Source: Holophagales bacterium (lineage in GTDB: Bacteria; Acidobacteriota; Thermoanaerobaculia; UBA5066). Taken from it: a stretch of DNA of 64,000 nt. The notes beneath the pieces are model-generated. The model did no database searches and was not told the origin of the DNA. It saw only the letters and a list, made by a program, of their open reading frames with translations. Below are positions 1 through 8,279 of the stretch, piece by piece. The position numbers and the translations under genes are program-made. Position 1 is the stretch's first letter. Each line of letters opens with the position of its first letter. The stretch spans positions 124,001 through 188,000 of the forward strand of contig JADJZB010000008.1 of assembly GCA_016719485.1 (NCBI GenBank), read 5' to 3'.

Positions 1-354
1 CCAGCTGAAGATTCCCCAGCTCCGGGTGGGCTTGGGCAGGATCGTCTCGACATCCAGCGTCGAGCCCTGCTTCGTCACCCGGATCTGCGTCTCCTGGAGG
101 GCTTCCTCGGCGCGCGAGCCCTTGGCCCGCTTCACGGCCGACACCCGGATGTGGGCCTTCTCCCACGTGCCGACCCGGACGGGGCCGTTCACGTTCTGGA
201 GCCTCAGGCTGTCGATTCCCGTGCCGTCGTAGGTCTTCTCGAACTTTTCCTCGAGGGCCTGACCGGCCAGGGCGGCGCCCGAGAGGGCCGCCGCGAGGAG
301 CGAAAGAGCGGCGAGGGGCGCGAAGAGACGGGGAAGACGGCGGGATCGGTCCAT
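1..354 (-). CDS. DUF4097-like exported protein, N-terminal part only
   Basis: The gene begins with ATG at 354 and runs off the left edge, so only 118 codons are visible. The first ~32 residues are a signal peptide: basic RSRR residues, then a Leu/Ala-rich core ending in an ALA-like cleavage site. The mature part reads like the start of a DUF4097-type adhesin-like beta-solenoid (LRLQNVNGPVRV, then IRVSAVKRAKG, then STLDVETILPK), a fold in which short strands alternate. Such proteins are periplasmic or surface-attached and their function is largely unknown. It lies 53 bp downstream of the RDD gene on the same strand, so the two may be cotranscribed. The family call rests on the opening strands only; the C-terminus is outside the window. 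Confidence 0.6.
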   Translation of the reverse strand, partial: MDRSRRLPRLFAPLAALSLLAAALSGAALAGQALEEKFEKTYDGTGIDSLRLQNVNGPVRVGTWEKAHIRVSAVKRAKGSRAEEALQETQIRVTKQGSTLDVETILPKPTRSWGIFSW

Positions 355-407
355 GGGCGGCCTCCACCAGCAGAAACGAACGAGGAGCTCCGAAAGTTTC
401 GCCACGG

Positions 408-839
408 TCACGATTCGCCCACCGTCGTCCCGGCCAGGCGGTCTCCCAGCCTCCTGGAGTCGGGCCTCCGGGCGACCGCGACCGCCTCGAGGAGATTCAG
501 ACCCGGCACGAGGAGGGGAAGGTTCCGGAGCACCGAATCGAGCGGTCTCACGGGGCCCCCGTTCGCCCGGGCGACGGAGAGCCCGAGGAGGACCTTGCCG
601 GGGCTCGCCCCCCGCGCGTCCCGCAGGAGAAAGAGCACCACGAAAAGGACCTGGGCCGCCCGGAAGACCCGCGGCAGGCCCGCGGGAGGCTCTGCCGCGA
701 GAAGGACGACGAGAAAGACCACGACCGTGGCGACGAGAAGGGGCCCCCCGGCGAGACAGATCAGGTCGAGGCCCAGTGCCGCGGCGCGCAGCCAGAGGCG
801 CTCGGAGGGAACGGCGGTGAAGACCTCCCGCCTCGGCGT
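408..839 (-). CDS. RDD family membrane protein (start unresolved)
   Basis: About 140 residues with the RDD-family layout: an opening SERLWLRAAALGLDL segment, two hydrophobic helices, the typical SPGKVLLGLSVAR stretch, a third hydrophobic segment (NLPLLVPGLNLLEAVAVA) and a closing RRLGDRLAGT motif. RDD proteins are small inner-membrane proteins; some are linked to ion transport but most have no known role. The stop at 408 is clear. The start is not: reading upstream in frame there is no ATG, GTG or TTG between the first helix and codons that lie inside the divergent add gene. The only NTG nearby is a CTG at 791, already inside the conserved N-terminus. The given 5' end is therefore approximate. 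It could use a rare start codon or carry a base error. Confidence 0.6.
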   Translation of the reverse strand, partial: TPRREVFTAVPSERLWLRAAALGLDLICLAGGPLLVATVVVFLVVLLAAEPPAGLPRVFRAAQVLFVVLFLLRDARGASPGKVLLGLSVARANGGPVRPLDSVLRNLPLLVPGLNLLEAVAVARRPDSRRLGDRLAGTTVGES

Positions 840-843
840 CCCG

Positions 844-849
844 TAGGAT
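844..849 (+). promoter_or_regulatory. -10 box (TAGGAT) of a probable leaderless add transcript
   Basis: TAGGAT lies 8 nt before the GTG start of add. There is no Shine-Dalgarno sequence in between, so transcription would begin at or next to the start codon. No clear -35 is visible. The same arrangement recurs at other genes in this window. Confidence 0.45.
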
Positions 850-857
850 GGGCCGGC

Positions 858-1871
858 GTGAACGTCGTCGAGGCCCTCCGGGCCCTCCGCCTCCGGCCGA
901 AGGCCGAGCTCCACCTCCACCTCGAGGGGTCCGTCCGGCCCGCCACGCTCGTCCGGCTCGCGCACCGCGCCGGCTCGCCCCTCTTCCCCGGCCTGGCGTC
1001 CGTCCGCGCCCGGCAGCCGTTCGACGGCCTGCCCGGCTTCCTCGCCCTCTACCGCGACGTCTGCCGCCTGCTGCGGGGACCCGAAGACTTCGCCCTCGTC
1101 GCCGGGGACCTGACGGCCCGGCTCCGCCGGGAGCAGATCACCTACGCCGAGGTCTACGTCTCTCCCGCCATCGTCGACCGGCTCGGGTTCGACTGGCCGT
1201 CCGTGCGGGACGCGGTCGAGACCGTCTTCGCCGGGCACGAGCGCCGGGGACATGGACGGATCCGGGTCCTGCTCGACGCCGTCCGCCACTTCGGCCCCGA
1301 CGCGGCGCACCGCGTCCTCGACCTGCACGCCCGGCATCCCTGGCCCCGGGCCGTCGGCTTCGGCCTCGGCGGAGACGAGCTGTCCCTTCCCGCGCGCGAC
1401 TTCTCCACGGTCTATCGCCGGCTGCAGGGGCTCGGCCTGGGGTCCGTCGTGCACGCCGGGGAGGTGGGGGGCCCCGAGTCGGTCGCCGAGGCGTTGCGCT
1501 GGCTGAAGCCCCGGCGGATCGCCCACGGCATCGGCGCCGCCGGCGACCCGGCCCTCGTCCGGCGGCTGGCCCGCTCGGGTGTCGCGCTCGACGTCTGCCT
1601 CACGTCGAACGACGCCACCGGCGCCGTCCCGCTCGCGCGGCACCCGGTCCTCGCGCTGCTGCGCGCCGGGGTGACCGTCACCCTGTCGACCGACGACCCC
1701 GGCCTCTTCGGGACGACCCTCCTCGGCGAGTACCGGAAGCTGGCCCGTCTCGGGGCGACTCCCCGGGAGCTCGCCGCCGTGGCCGGCGCCGGGTTTCGGG
1801 CGGCGCTTGCGCCCCCCGGCCGCCATCAGCCCCCCGCGCCCGCCGCCGGTTCCGCCAGGACCCGCTCGTAG
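858..1871 (+). CDS. add: adenosine deaminase family protein
   Basis: A 337-residue amidohydrolase-fold protein of the adenosine/adenine deaminase family, which hydrolyses the 6-amino group of the purine or nucleoside in the cytoplasm (purine salvage). The zinc ligands and catalytic residues are visible: HLH at 19-21, HAGE at 199-202 (metal His plus catalytic Glu), HGIG at 223-226, LTSND near 249-252 and STDDP at 277-281 (metal Asp). Length matches the family (330-350). It starts with GTG at 858, preceded by TAGGAT rather than a ribosome-binding site. The last ~15 codons overlap convergently with the 3' end of bshA by 46 bp, and the Pro/Ala-rich tail there looks poorly conserved. Adenosine versus adenine or another purine derivative cannot be decided from motifs alone. 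Confidence 0.85.
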   Translation: MNVVEALRALRLRPKAELHLHLEGSVRPATLVRLAHRAGSPLFPGLASVRARQPFDGLPGFLALYRDVCRLLRGPEDFALVAGDLTARLRREQITYAEVYVSPAIVDRLGFDWPSVRDAVETVFAGHERRGHGRIRVLLDAVRHFGPDAAHRVLDLHARHPWPRAVGFGLGGDELSLPARDFSTVYRRLQGLGLGSVVHAGEVGGPESVAEALRWLKPRRIAHGIGAAGDPALVRRLARSGVALDVCLTSNDATGAVPLARHPVLALLRAGVTVTLSTDDPGLFGTTLLGEYRKLARLGATPRELAAVAGAGFRAALAPPGRHQPPAPAAGSARTRS

Positions 1872-2968
1872 ATCGCGAGGTAGCGGCCGACGATGGCGTC
1901 GGCGGCGAAGCGGGAAACGGCGCGTTCCCGCGCGGCGCGAGAGGCCGCGGCCCAGGCCTCGTCGTCCCTCAGGAGGCCGACGCCGTCGGCCGCGAGGCCG
2001 TCGATGTCTCCGACCTCCCTGAGGTACCCGGTCGTCCCGCTCTCGATGACCTCGGGAAGCCCGCCAGCGCGGTACCCGAGGACGGGAACACCGCACGCCT
2101 GCGCCTCGAGGGCCGAGAGGCCGAACGATTCCATGTCGGTCGTCAGGACGTAGAGGTCGGCCGCCGGCATCACTTCCTGTACGGCGGGCGTGTTTCCGAG
2201 GAAATGGACGAGCCCCGCGATCCCCTTCTCCCGGCAGAGCGCCTCGGCCGCGGGCCGGTCCGGCCCGTCGCCGATCATCAGGAGGCGGCTCGGGACCTCC
2301 CGCCGGACGCGGTCGAAGACCTCGACGACGTCGAGGACCCGCTTGACGGGCCGGAAGTTCGAAACGTGGAGGAGGAGCCGCTCGCCGCCCCGCGCGAAGC
2401 AGGTCGTCCCCCGCTGGCCGCCGTCGGGCTTCCACCTCTCGGGGTCGACGAAGTTCGGGACGACGTCGAGCTCCTTGGCGGGGTCGAAGACCTCGCGCGT
2501 CACGCGCGCGAGGTATTCGGAGACGGCGGTGACGGCGTCGGACCGCTCGATGCCGAAGCGGGTGATCGGCAGGTAGGAGCGGTCCTGCCCGACGATCGTC
2601 ACGTCGGTCCCGTGGAGCGTCGTGACGACGGCGAGGCGCCGCGGCAGGAGCATCTCCTGCGCGAGGTGGGCCGAGATCGCGTGCGGGAGGGCGTAGTGCG
2701 CGTGGATGATGTCGAGCCCCTCGTGGAGGGCGACGTCGACGATGCGCGTGGCGAGGGCGAGGTCGTAGGGCGGGTAGTTGAAGAGCGGGTAGGTCGGGAC
2801 CGTGACCTCGTGGTAGGAAACCCTCTCGGCGAAGAGGTTCAGGCGCGACGGGAGGGCGTAGCTGATGAAGTGGACGTCGTGCCCGCGGACGGCGAGCTCG
2901 TGCCCGAGCTCTGTGGCGACGACGCCCGAGCCCCCGAACGTCGGGTAGCAGGCGATGCCGATCTTCAT
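1826..2968 (-). CDS. bshA: N-acetyl-alpha-D-glucosaminyl L-malate synthase BshA
   Basis: A GT4-family glycosyltransferase of 380 residues that joins UDP-GlcNAc and L-malate, the first step of bacillithiol synthesis. The N-terminal Rossmann domain opens with KIGIACYPTFGGSG, which is characteristic of BshA, and HGTD lies at 119-122. The C-terminal nucleotide-sugar domain has the GT4 EX7E pair (E280, E288) in ESFGLSALEA followed by GVPVLGYRAGGLPEV. Length equals that of characterised BshA. It is the last gene of a four-gene minus-strand operon, 4 bp after bshB1. The neighbouring bshB1 and bshC remove most doubt that it is a malate rather than another GT4 enzyme. Confidence 0.95.
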   Translation of the reverse strand: MKIGIACYPTFGGSGVVATELGHELAVRGHDVHFISYALPSRLNLFAERVSYHEVTVPTYPLFNYPPYDLALATRIVDVALHEGLDIIHAHYALPHAISAHLAQEMLLPRRLAVVTTLHGTDVTIVGQDRSYLPITRFGIERSDAVTAVSEYLARVTREVFDPAKELDVVPNFVDPERWKPDGGQRGTTCFARGGERLLLHVSNFRPVKRVLDVVEVFDRVRREVPSRLLMIGDGPDRPAAEALCREKGIAGLVHFLGNTPAVQEVMPAADLYVLTTDMESFGLSALEAQACGVPVLGYRAGGLPEVIESGTTGYLREVGDIDGLAADGVGLLRDDEAWAAASRAARERAVSRFAADAIVGRYLAIYERVLAEPAAGAGG

Positions 2969-2972
2969 CGGC

Positions 2973-3707
2973 TCAGTACCCCGTCTCGAAGCCGTCGAAG
3001 GCGGCGAGCGGGTCGGCGAGGAGCGGGGGCCTCGGTGACACGAACCCCTCCGCCGCGCCCGCGTTGGCGAGGCGCCCGAAGGCGCGCGCCCGGGCGGTGA
3101 CGCCCTCCAGGAACTCGGGCGAGGAGATGAAGGTCGCGGGCTCCATCGACGCGGGGTCGAAGAACTGGCTCTTGAAGGCGCGGATGGCGGCGAGCTTGAC
3201 CTGGAGGACTTCCGTCACGTCGACGAGGAAGGTCGGCTCGGCGAGGAACGTGGAGGGGTAGTAGACGACCTGCTGGGGCCGGTGCGGCGCGCGGCCCGTC
3301 TCGAGGGTGCGAAGGCCCGCGTAGAAGGCGGCGTCCGTGACGAGGCGGGACGCGCGCACGTGGTCGGGGTGCCGGTCGACGGCGAGCGGGGCGAAGACGA
3401 GGCGCGGGCGCCGGCGGCGGATGACGTCGATGACCTCCAGCTCGGCGCACCGGTCCGTGCGGAGATTGCCGTCGCCGAGGTCGAGGCCGTCGCGGAAGAG
3501 CGCCCCGAGGATGCGGGCCGACTCGGCCGCCTCGGCGGCGCGGGTCTGAGGGGTTCCCCGGGTTCCCGCCTCGCCGCGCGTCAGGTCGAGGATGCCGACG
3601 CTCCGGCCGCGGCGGGAAAGGAGGGCGAGCGTGCCGCCGCAGCCCAGCTCGACGTCGTCGGGGTGCGCCCCGACGGCCAGGATCTCGACCGTTTCCCGCT
3701 CGTTCAC
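2973..3707 (-). CDS. bshB1: bacillithiol biosynthesis deacetylase BshB1
   Basis: A 244-residue LmbE/PIG-L-type zinc deacetylase that removes the acetyl group from GlcNAc-malate, the second step of bacillithiol synthesis. The signature AHPDD is at residues 14-18 and RHPDH lies further on, giving the zinc ligands and catalytic Asp. The open frame continues further upstream, but the GTG at 3707 is chosen because it overlaps the bshC stop as GTGA and places the conserved ETVEILAVGAHPDD at the N-terminus. It sits between bshC (4-bp overlap) and bshA (4-bp gap), so translation is probably coupled. BshB1 rather than an Mca-type amidase is inferred from operon context. Confidence 0.93.
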   Translation of the reverse strand: MNERETVEILAVGAHPDDVELGCGGTLALLSRRGRSVGILDLTRGEAGTRGTPQTRAAEAAESARILGALFRDGLDLGDGNLRTDRCAELEVIDVIRRRRPRLVFAPLAVDRHPDHVRASRLVTDAAFYAGLRTLETGRAPHRPQQVVYYPSTFLAEPTFLVDVTEVLQVKLAAIRAFKSQFFDPASMEPATFISSPEFLEGVTARARAFGRLANAGAAEGFVSPRPPLLADPLAAFDGFETGY

Positions 3708-5266
3708 AGCACGATCTCCTGCAGGCCCGCCACGTCCCAGCGGAGCTGCTCCCTCAGGGGCCCGACGAGGCCCGCGCGTCCGTACCTCAGGAGCCACGGG
3801 AGCGGGCCGTAGACGCGTTCGGCGGGACGGCCGCCCGGGGCGAGCGCGGAGGCGAGGCGGCGAAGCTGCCGGGCCTCGGTCTCGTTCGCGCGGCCCGCCG
3901 CCGCGCGGGTCCGCTCGAGGAGCTTGTCGAGGCTGAAGCGGAGGTTCTCGCGCGTCGTCTCGAGCGGCTTGCCCAGCCCGGGTTCCACGGCCGCGAGGCG
4001 CGGAGCCAGGTCCGCGAGGGCTGCGAGCGCGGCGTCACGGACTCCCGCGAGGTCCGCGAGGAGGGCTCCCTCGCGGGCGGCGCCCCGCGCCGCGAGGAGG
4101 GCGTCGGTCCCGGCGAAGAGGTCCCCGAGCCCGAGGCCGAGCTTCTCGAGGGATCGACGCTCGGAGGCGGTCACGAGCGCGGCCATCGGCCGCGCCACGA
4201 GCACCGGCGGGACGATCCCGGCCCATTCGAAGAGGGGAAGCATCTGCGCCCAGTACGCGAGCTCGGCCGGGCCGAGGACCGTGGCCGCCACGGGATAGAG
4301 CGTCGAGGCCGCCAGCGGCCTCGTGAGCGCCGAGAACGACGGGAGCCACTCTCCCGACTCGAATCGCGCGACGACGTCCTCCGCGTCGAACCGCTCTCCG
4401 TCGCGCCCCTTGAGCTCCAGCCGGCCGTCCCTCTCGCGCAGGAGGAGGCGCTCGCCGTCGACGAGGGCGAAGAGCGGGAGGGACTCCGACTCCGAGACGA
4501 CCTGCGGCGCGTGACCAGCCGCCGCGAGCTGGGCGGCGCGCCCGGCGAGGAGCCGGCGCACTTCGGCTCTTTCACGGACGAGGCGGACGGCGAGCGGCAC
4601 GAGGATGGGCTTCTCTTCCGGCCGCGCTGCGTCGGCGAAGAGGAGCGAGGGCTCGTCGAGGAGCCAGGAGAGGGAGGCGACGAAGGCTTCGCGGTAGGAC
4701 GCCCCCTCGTGCGCTGCCCGCAGCGCAGCGAGGCTCTCCTCGTCGGCAAGGGCGCCCGTTCCGGAGCGCGCCCGCTCGAGGAGGGCCGCGACGTCGACCT
4801 CGATCGGGAGCGCCCCGACCGGCCGCCTGTTCCTCGAGAGGGGCTCCGGATCGGGCCCCTCTTCCTGGGCGCCGTCGGGTCCCGGAAGTGGGACCCGCGT
4901 CACCTCGACGAGGTCGTGGTCCTCCGTGGCGCACCAGAAGACGGGCGAGAGGTCCGTTCCCAGCGGCGTCAGGGCTTCGGCGATCTTCACCGCCGCGAGG
5001 GCCTTGACCGTCGTCAGGAGCGGCCCCGTCAGGAGGCCGGCCTGCTGACCCGTGAAGACCCCGGCACGGCGGCCGGCGGCGAGCTCCGCGAGGGCCGGGT
5101 CGGCGCCGCCGCGGGGAGAGAACGCTTCGAGGACGGCCGCGGCGCGCGCCGCGATCGCGGGCGCCGTGGCCCTCTCGCCGAGGAACCGCGTCACGTCGGG
5201 CTCGCCGGTGGCGTGGCCGAGCGCGAGGCGCGGGATTCCAGGGAGACGCTCGAGCGCGACCGTCAC
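3704..5266 (-). CDS. bshC: putative cysteine ligase BshC
   Basis: A 520-residue protein of the BshC family, the enzyme thought to add L-cysteine to glucosaminyl-malate and complete bacillithiol. Family hallmarks are FTGQQAGLLTGPL near residue 74, TVKALAAVKIAE, then PVFWCATEDHDL (the Rossmann-like nucleotide-binding part), and a long C-terminal coiled region. Characterised BshC proteins are about 530-540 residues, so it is full length. It starts with GTG at 5266, overlapping the stop of the upstream methyltransferase gene as GTGA, and overlaps bshB1 the same way. With bshA and bshB1 it makes the pathway complete in one operon. Confidence 0.95.
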   Translation of the reverse strand: MTVALERLPGIPRLALGHATGEPDVTRFLGERATAPAIAARAAAVLEAFSPRGGADPALAELAAGRRAGVFTGQQAGLLTGPLLTTVKALAAVKIAEALTPLGTDLSPVFWCATEDHDLVEVTRVPLPGPDGAQEEGPDPEPLSRNRRPVGALPIEVDVAALLERARSGTGALADEESLAALRAAHEGASYREAFVASLSWLLDEPSLLFADAARPEEKPILVPLAVRLVRERAEVRRLLAGRAAQLAAAGHAPQVVSESESLPLFALVDGERLLLRERDGRLELKGRDGERFDAEDVVARFESGEWLPSFSALTRPLAASTLYPVAATVLGPAELAYWAQMLPLFEWAGIVPPVLVARPMAALVTASERRSLEKLGLGLGDLFAGTDALLAARGAAREGALLADLAGVRDAALAALADLAPRLAAVEPGLGKPLETTRENLRFSLDKLLERTRAAAGRANETEARQLRRLASALAPGGRPAERVYGPLPWLLRYGRAGLVGPLREQLRWDVAGLQEIVL

Positions 5267-6036
5267 CGCGCAGCTCCGGACACGGCGAGGAGGATGAGCC
5301 GGGGCGACCGGCGCGCGTCGAAGGGAGAGCCGTCGAAGTCGCCGAAGGCGGCCGTGACGCGCAGCCCCGCCTCCCCGTGGAGCGCCTCGAGCTCGTCGCG
5401 CATGTAGACGCGCACCCTCTCGCGGAACGTGCGCGCCTGCGGGCCGGTTCCCATCGTGATCTCCTTCTCGATCCTCCGCGTCGCCGCGTCGTACCGGCGC
5501 CGGATGGAGACGCGCTCCCCCGCGACCGTCTTCTCCTCGCGCGAGACGAGTGTCGAGAGGACGCGCGAGGCGTTGAAGACGTCGGAGAGGAACGCGCCGC
5601 CGGGCGCGAGGACCCGGCCGATCTCGCCGACGACGCGGAGGTCGTCGGCCGCGTCGTCGAAGTAGCCGAACGAGGTGAAGAAGTTGACGACCGCCCCGAA
5701 GGAGCGGCGCACGAACGGGAGCCGCAGCATGTTGGCGCGGACGAATCCGGGGGCGGGATCGGCCCGGCGGGCCTTCGCTCTCGCCAGGAGCGTCGCCGAG
5801 AGGTCGACGCCGGTCACCAGCGTCCCGTGCCGGGAGAGGACCACGGCGTGCCGGCCCGTACCGCAGGCGAGGTCGAGGATCCCGCCGCGCCCCTTCGCCG
5901 CGTAGGGGCCGAGGAGGCCGTATACGAACTGGGCCTGCCGCTCGGCCTCGAGGTCGTCGCGGTCCGGGTAGAGGGCGAGGTATTCCTCTCCGAACCAGCT
6001 CGCGTACCAGGGGTCTCGGTCCGTCTCGGTGCTCAA
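5263..6036 (-). CDS. SAM-dependent methyltransferase leading the bacillithiol operon (candidate N-methyl-bacillithiol synthase)
   Basis: A 257-residue class I methyltransferase. Motif I (LDLACGTG) is at 54-61, followed by VTGVDLSATLL and a post-motif region with VVNFFTSFGYFDD; the N-terminus WYASWFGEEYLALYP is typical of a small family of standalone methyltransferases. It is the first gene of the operon with bshC, bshB1 and bshA and overlaps bshC by 4 bp. N-methyl-bacillithiol is known from green sulfur bacteria, where a SAM-dependent methyltransferase (NmbA) methylates bacillithiol. Fusion of this gene into the bsh operon makes an equivalent role likely, but that is inference. The start is TTG at 6036 with no Shine-Dalgarno; TATCAT lies 8 nt upstream. 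Confidence 0.75.
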   Translation of the reverse strand: MSTETDRDPWYASWFGEEYLALYPDRDDLEAERQAQFVYGLLGPYAAKGRGGILDLACGTGRHAVVLSRHGTLVTGVDLSATLLARAKARRADPAPGFVRANMLRLPFVRRSFGAVVNFFTSFGYFDDAADDLRVVGEIGRVLAPGGAFLSDVFNASRVLSTLVSREEKTVAGERVSIRRRYDAATRRIEKEITMGTGPQARTFRERVRVYMRDELEALHGEAGLRVTAAFGDFDGSPFDARRSPRLILLAVSGAAR

Positions 6037-6044
6037 GCCAGAGG

Positions 6045-6050
6045 ATGATA
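6045..6050 (-). promoter_or_regulatory. -10 box (TATCAT) of the bacillithiol operon
   Basis: Read on the minus strand, TATCAT ends 8 nt before the TTG start of the methyltransferase gene. No ribosome-binding site intervenes, so the operon mRNA is probably leaderless. The element also supports the TTG start. Confidence 0.45.
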
Positions 6051-6082
6051 CGAGGTCGGCCCCGGGCCGGCCCCCGCGCGGC

Positions 6083-6349
6083 TCAGAAGCCCCAGAGCGC
6101 CAGCTCGTCGATGATCGTCGCGAGGCTCGGGTGCTTCACGAGCTCCTCGTGGAGCCAGCCGTGGCGTTCCTTGACGGACGCCATCTCCTCGCGCGCGCGG
6201 GCGGCGTCGCCGCCCGCCGCGGCGTCGCGGAGGCGCTCGACGGCGGCCTGCTCCTCGACGTCGAGGCGGCCGTCCAGATCGCGGCGGACCGCGTCGAACG
6301 CCTCGTGGACCCGCGCGCCGTCCCTCGCGTCTTCCCGATCGTCCGCCAT
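6083..6349 (-). CDS. small DUF4404-like protein downstream of atpC
   Basis: An 88-residue acidic, largely helical protein without a signal peptide or membrane segment. It consists of a charged N-terminal helix region (VHEAFDAVRRDLDGR), a linker rich in Ala and Glu, and a C-terminal KERHGWLHEELVKHP stretch followed by LATIIDELALWGF. The closing HPxLxxxxxxLxxxGF pattern resembles the small DUF4404 family, whose function is unknown. ATG at 6349 is 4 bp downstream of the atpC stop, so it is the last gene of the ATP synthase operon. A role linked to the ATPase is suggested only by position. Confidence 0.55.
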   Translation of the reverse strand: MADDREDARDGARVHEAFDAVRRDLDGRLDVEEQAAVERLRDAAAGGDAARAREEMASVKERHGWLHEELVKHPSLATIIDELALWGF

Positions 6350-6353
6350 GGCC

Positions 6354-6767
6354 TCAGCCTCCCTGCACGACGGCGATCTTCGCCTCGGCGAAGGCGACGT
6401 CGGCGTTGACGGCGTCGAGCTCTTCCTGCCCGACCACGCCGAGCCGCCGGACCTCCCCTTCGCTCTGCGCCTCGCGCGCCGCGGTGGCGTCGATGCCGTC
6501 CTTCTCGGCGGCGAGATCCGCAAGGACGCGGACGGCGTCCCCCGCCACCTCGACGAACCCGCCGCGGACGGCGACGGCCGTCTTCTTCCCGCCGTCGGTC
6601 CAGGTGACGCGCCCCACGCCGAGAAGCGCGACGAGCGGCGTGTGACCCGGGAGGATCCCGAGCTCGCCGAGCTCGCCCGGCAGCGACACGGAGTCGCACG
6701 CGACACGCTCCACGACGGAGCGCTCCGGCGTGACGACCGTCAGCGTGAGGTGGCCGGGCTCCGCCAC
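6354..6767 (-). CDS. atpC: F1F0 ATP synthase epsilon subunit
   Basis: A 137-residue epsilon subunit, part of the rotating central stalk that couples proton flow through F0 to ATP synthesis and can inhibit ATP hydrolysis through its C-terminal helices. The N-terminal beta-sandwich is clear: LTVVTPERSVV, then GELGILPGHTPLVALLGVGRV, then VRGGFVEVAGDAVRVLAD. The C-terminal part is a shortened two-helix hairpin rich in Ala and Glu. It starts with GTG at 6767, 4 bp after the atpD stop, and is followed after 4 bp by a DUF4404-like gene. Length and order (beta then epsilon) are normal. Confidence 0.95.
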   Translation of the reverse strand: MAEPGHLTLTVVTPERSVVERVACDSVSLPGELGELGILPGHTPLVALLGVGRVTWTDGGKKTAVAVRGGFVEVAGDAVRVLADLAAEKDGIDATAAREAQSEGEVRRLGVVGQEELDAVNADVAFAEAKIAVVQGG

Positions 6768-6771
6768 GGCC

Positions 6772-8217
6772 TCAGGCCTCGCCCGCCTTCTTCATCCTCT
6801 CGTAGCGCTCGAGGACGTCCTCGATCGTCCCCTGCAGGAGGAACGCCTGCTCGGGCACCTCGTCGTGCTTGCCCTCGACGATCTCCTTGAACGAGCGGAT
6901 GGTGTCGGCGATCTTGACGTACTTGCCGGGCAGGCCGGTGAACTGCTCGGCGACGTGGAAGGGCTGCGAGAGGAACCGCTGGATCTTCCGGGCCCGCGCG
7001 ACGACGAGCTTGTCGTCCTCCGAGAGCTCGTCGATGCCGAGGATCGCGATGATGTCCTGCAGGTCCTTGTACTTCTGGAGGATCTGCTGGACCTGCCGGG
7101 CCACGGCGTAGTGCTCCTCGCCGACGGTCATCGGCGAGAGGATCTTCGACGTCGAGGCGAGCGGGTCGACGGCCGGGTAGATGCCGAGCTCGGCGATCTG
7201 CCGCGAGAGGACCGTCGTCGCGTCGAGGTGGGCGAACGCGGTGGCCGGGGCCGGGTCGGTCAGGTCGTCGGCCGGGACGTAGATCGCCTGGACCGACGTG
7301 ATCGAGCCCTTCTTCGTCGAGGTGATCCGCTCCTGCAGCTCGCCCATCTCGGTCGCGAGGTTCGGCTGGTAGCCGACGGCGGAGGGCATGCGCCCGAGGA
7401 GGGCCGAGACCTCCGAGCCCGCCTGCGTGAAGCGGAAGATGTTGTCGATGAAGAGGAGGACGTCCTTCCCCTCGGTGTCGCGAAACCACTCGGCGACGGT
7501 GAGGCCCGTCAGGCCGACGCGCAGGCGCGCCCCCGGCGGCTCGGTCATCTGCCCGTAGATGAGCGAGCACTTGGACTTCTTCCAGTCGTGCGGGTCGATG
7601 ACGCCCGACTCGGTCATCTCGAGCCAGAGGTCGTTGCCCTCGCGGGTCCGCTCGCCGACGCCGGCGAAGACGGAGTAGCCGCCCGCCGCCTTGGCGACGT
7701 TGTTGATCAGCTCCTGGATGAGGACGGTCTTGCCGACGCCCGCGCCGCCGAAGAGGCCCGTCTTGCCCCCCTTCGTGTACGGCTCGAGGAGGTCGATGAC
7801 CTTGATGCCCGTCTCGAACATCTCGACGGAGGTCTTCTGCTCGTCGTAGGCGGGCGCGTGGCGGTGGATCGGCCAGCGCTCCTTCGTGTTCACGGGCCCG
7901 AGCCCGTCGACCGGCTCGCCGATGACGTTCAGGATCCGCCCGAGCGTCTCGGGTCCGACCGGGACCGTGATCGGCTGCCCGAGGTCGAGGGCCCTCATCC
8001 CGCGGACGAGGCCGTCCGCCGGCTTCATCGAGATGCAGCGGACCCGGTTCTCGCCGAGGTGCTGGGCGACCTCGGTCATCAGGTCGATCGGGATCGTGGA
8101 GAGGCCGTCCGGGTCGGTGATGTGGACGGCGTTCAGGATGGACGGCAGGTGCCCGCCCGGGAACTCCACGTCGACGGTGGCGCCGATGACCTGGACGACT
8201 TTGCCTTCGATGGCCAT
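6772..8217 (-). CDS. atpD: F1F0 ATP synthase beta subunit
   Basis: The catalytic F1 subunit, 481 residues. The P-loop GGAGVGKT is at 157-164, followed by GERTREGNDL, the Walker B region LLFIDNIFRFTQAGSEVSALLGRMPSAVGYQPNLATEMG (conserved stretch given in outline), and the DELSEDDK motif near residue 388 that contacts the gamma subunit. It forms the alternating alpha3beta3 ring with AtpA. The gene follows atpG after 62 bp and precedes atpC by 4 bp. ATG at 8217 gives the usual N-terminus GKVVQVIGATVDVEF. No unusual residues were noticed. Confidence 0.98.
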   Translation of the reverse strand: MAIEGKVVQVIGATVDVEFPGGHLPSILNAVHITDPDGLSTIPIDLMTEVAQHLGENRVRCISMKPADGLVRGMRALDLGQPITVPVGPETLGRILNVIGEPVDGLGPVNTKERWPIHRHAPAYDEQKTSVEMFETGIKVIDLLEPYTKGGKTGLFGGAGVGKTVLIQELINNVAKAAGGYSVFAGVGERTREGNDLWLEMTESGVIDPHDWKKSKCSLIYGQMTEPPGARLRVGLTGLTVAEWFRDTEGKDVLLFIDNIFRFTQAGSEVSALLGRMPSAVGYQPNLATEMGELQERITSTKKGSITSVQAIYVPADDLTDPAPATAFAHLDATTVLSRQIAELGIYPAVDPLASTSKILSPMTVGEEHYAVARQVQQILQKYKDLQDIIAILGIDELSEDDKLVVARARKIQRFLSQPFHVAEQFTGLPGKYVKIADTIRSFKEIVEGKHDEVPEQAFLLQGTIEDVLERYERMKKAGEA

Positions 8218-8279
8218 GTTCTACCTCTGCGGCCGGCGGGGCCGGGAGCACTCGTGGGACGGGAACGTGGAGCGAGATC

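Noticed and set aside
408..2435. One 675-codon minus-strand frame that would join the RDD gene with sequence antisense to add and bshA
   Set aside because: Only the last ~143 codons look like a protein family; the rest is a shadow of other genes.
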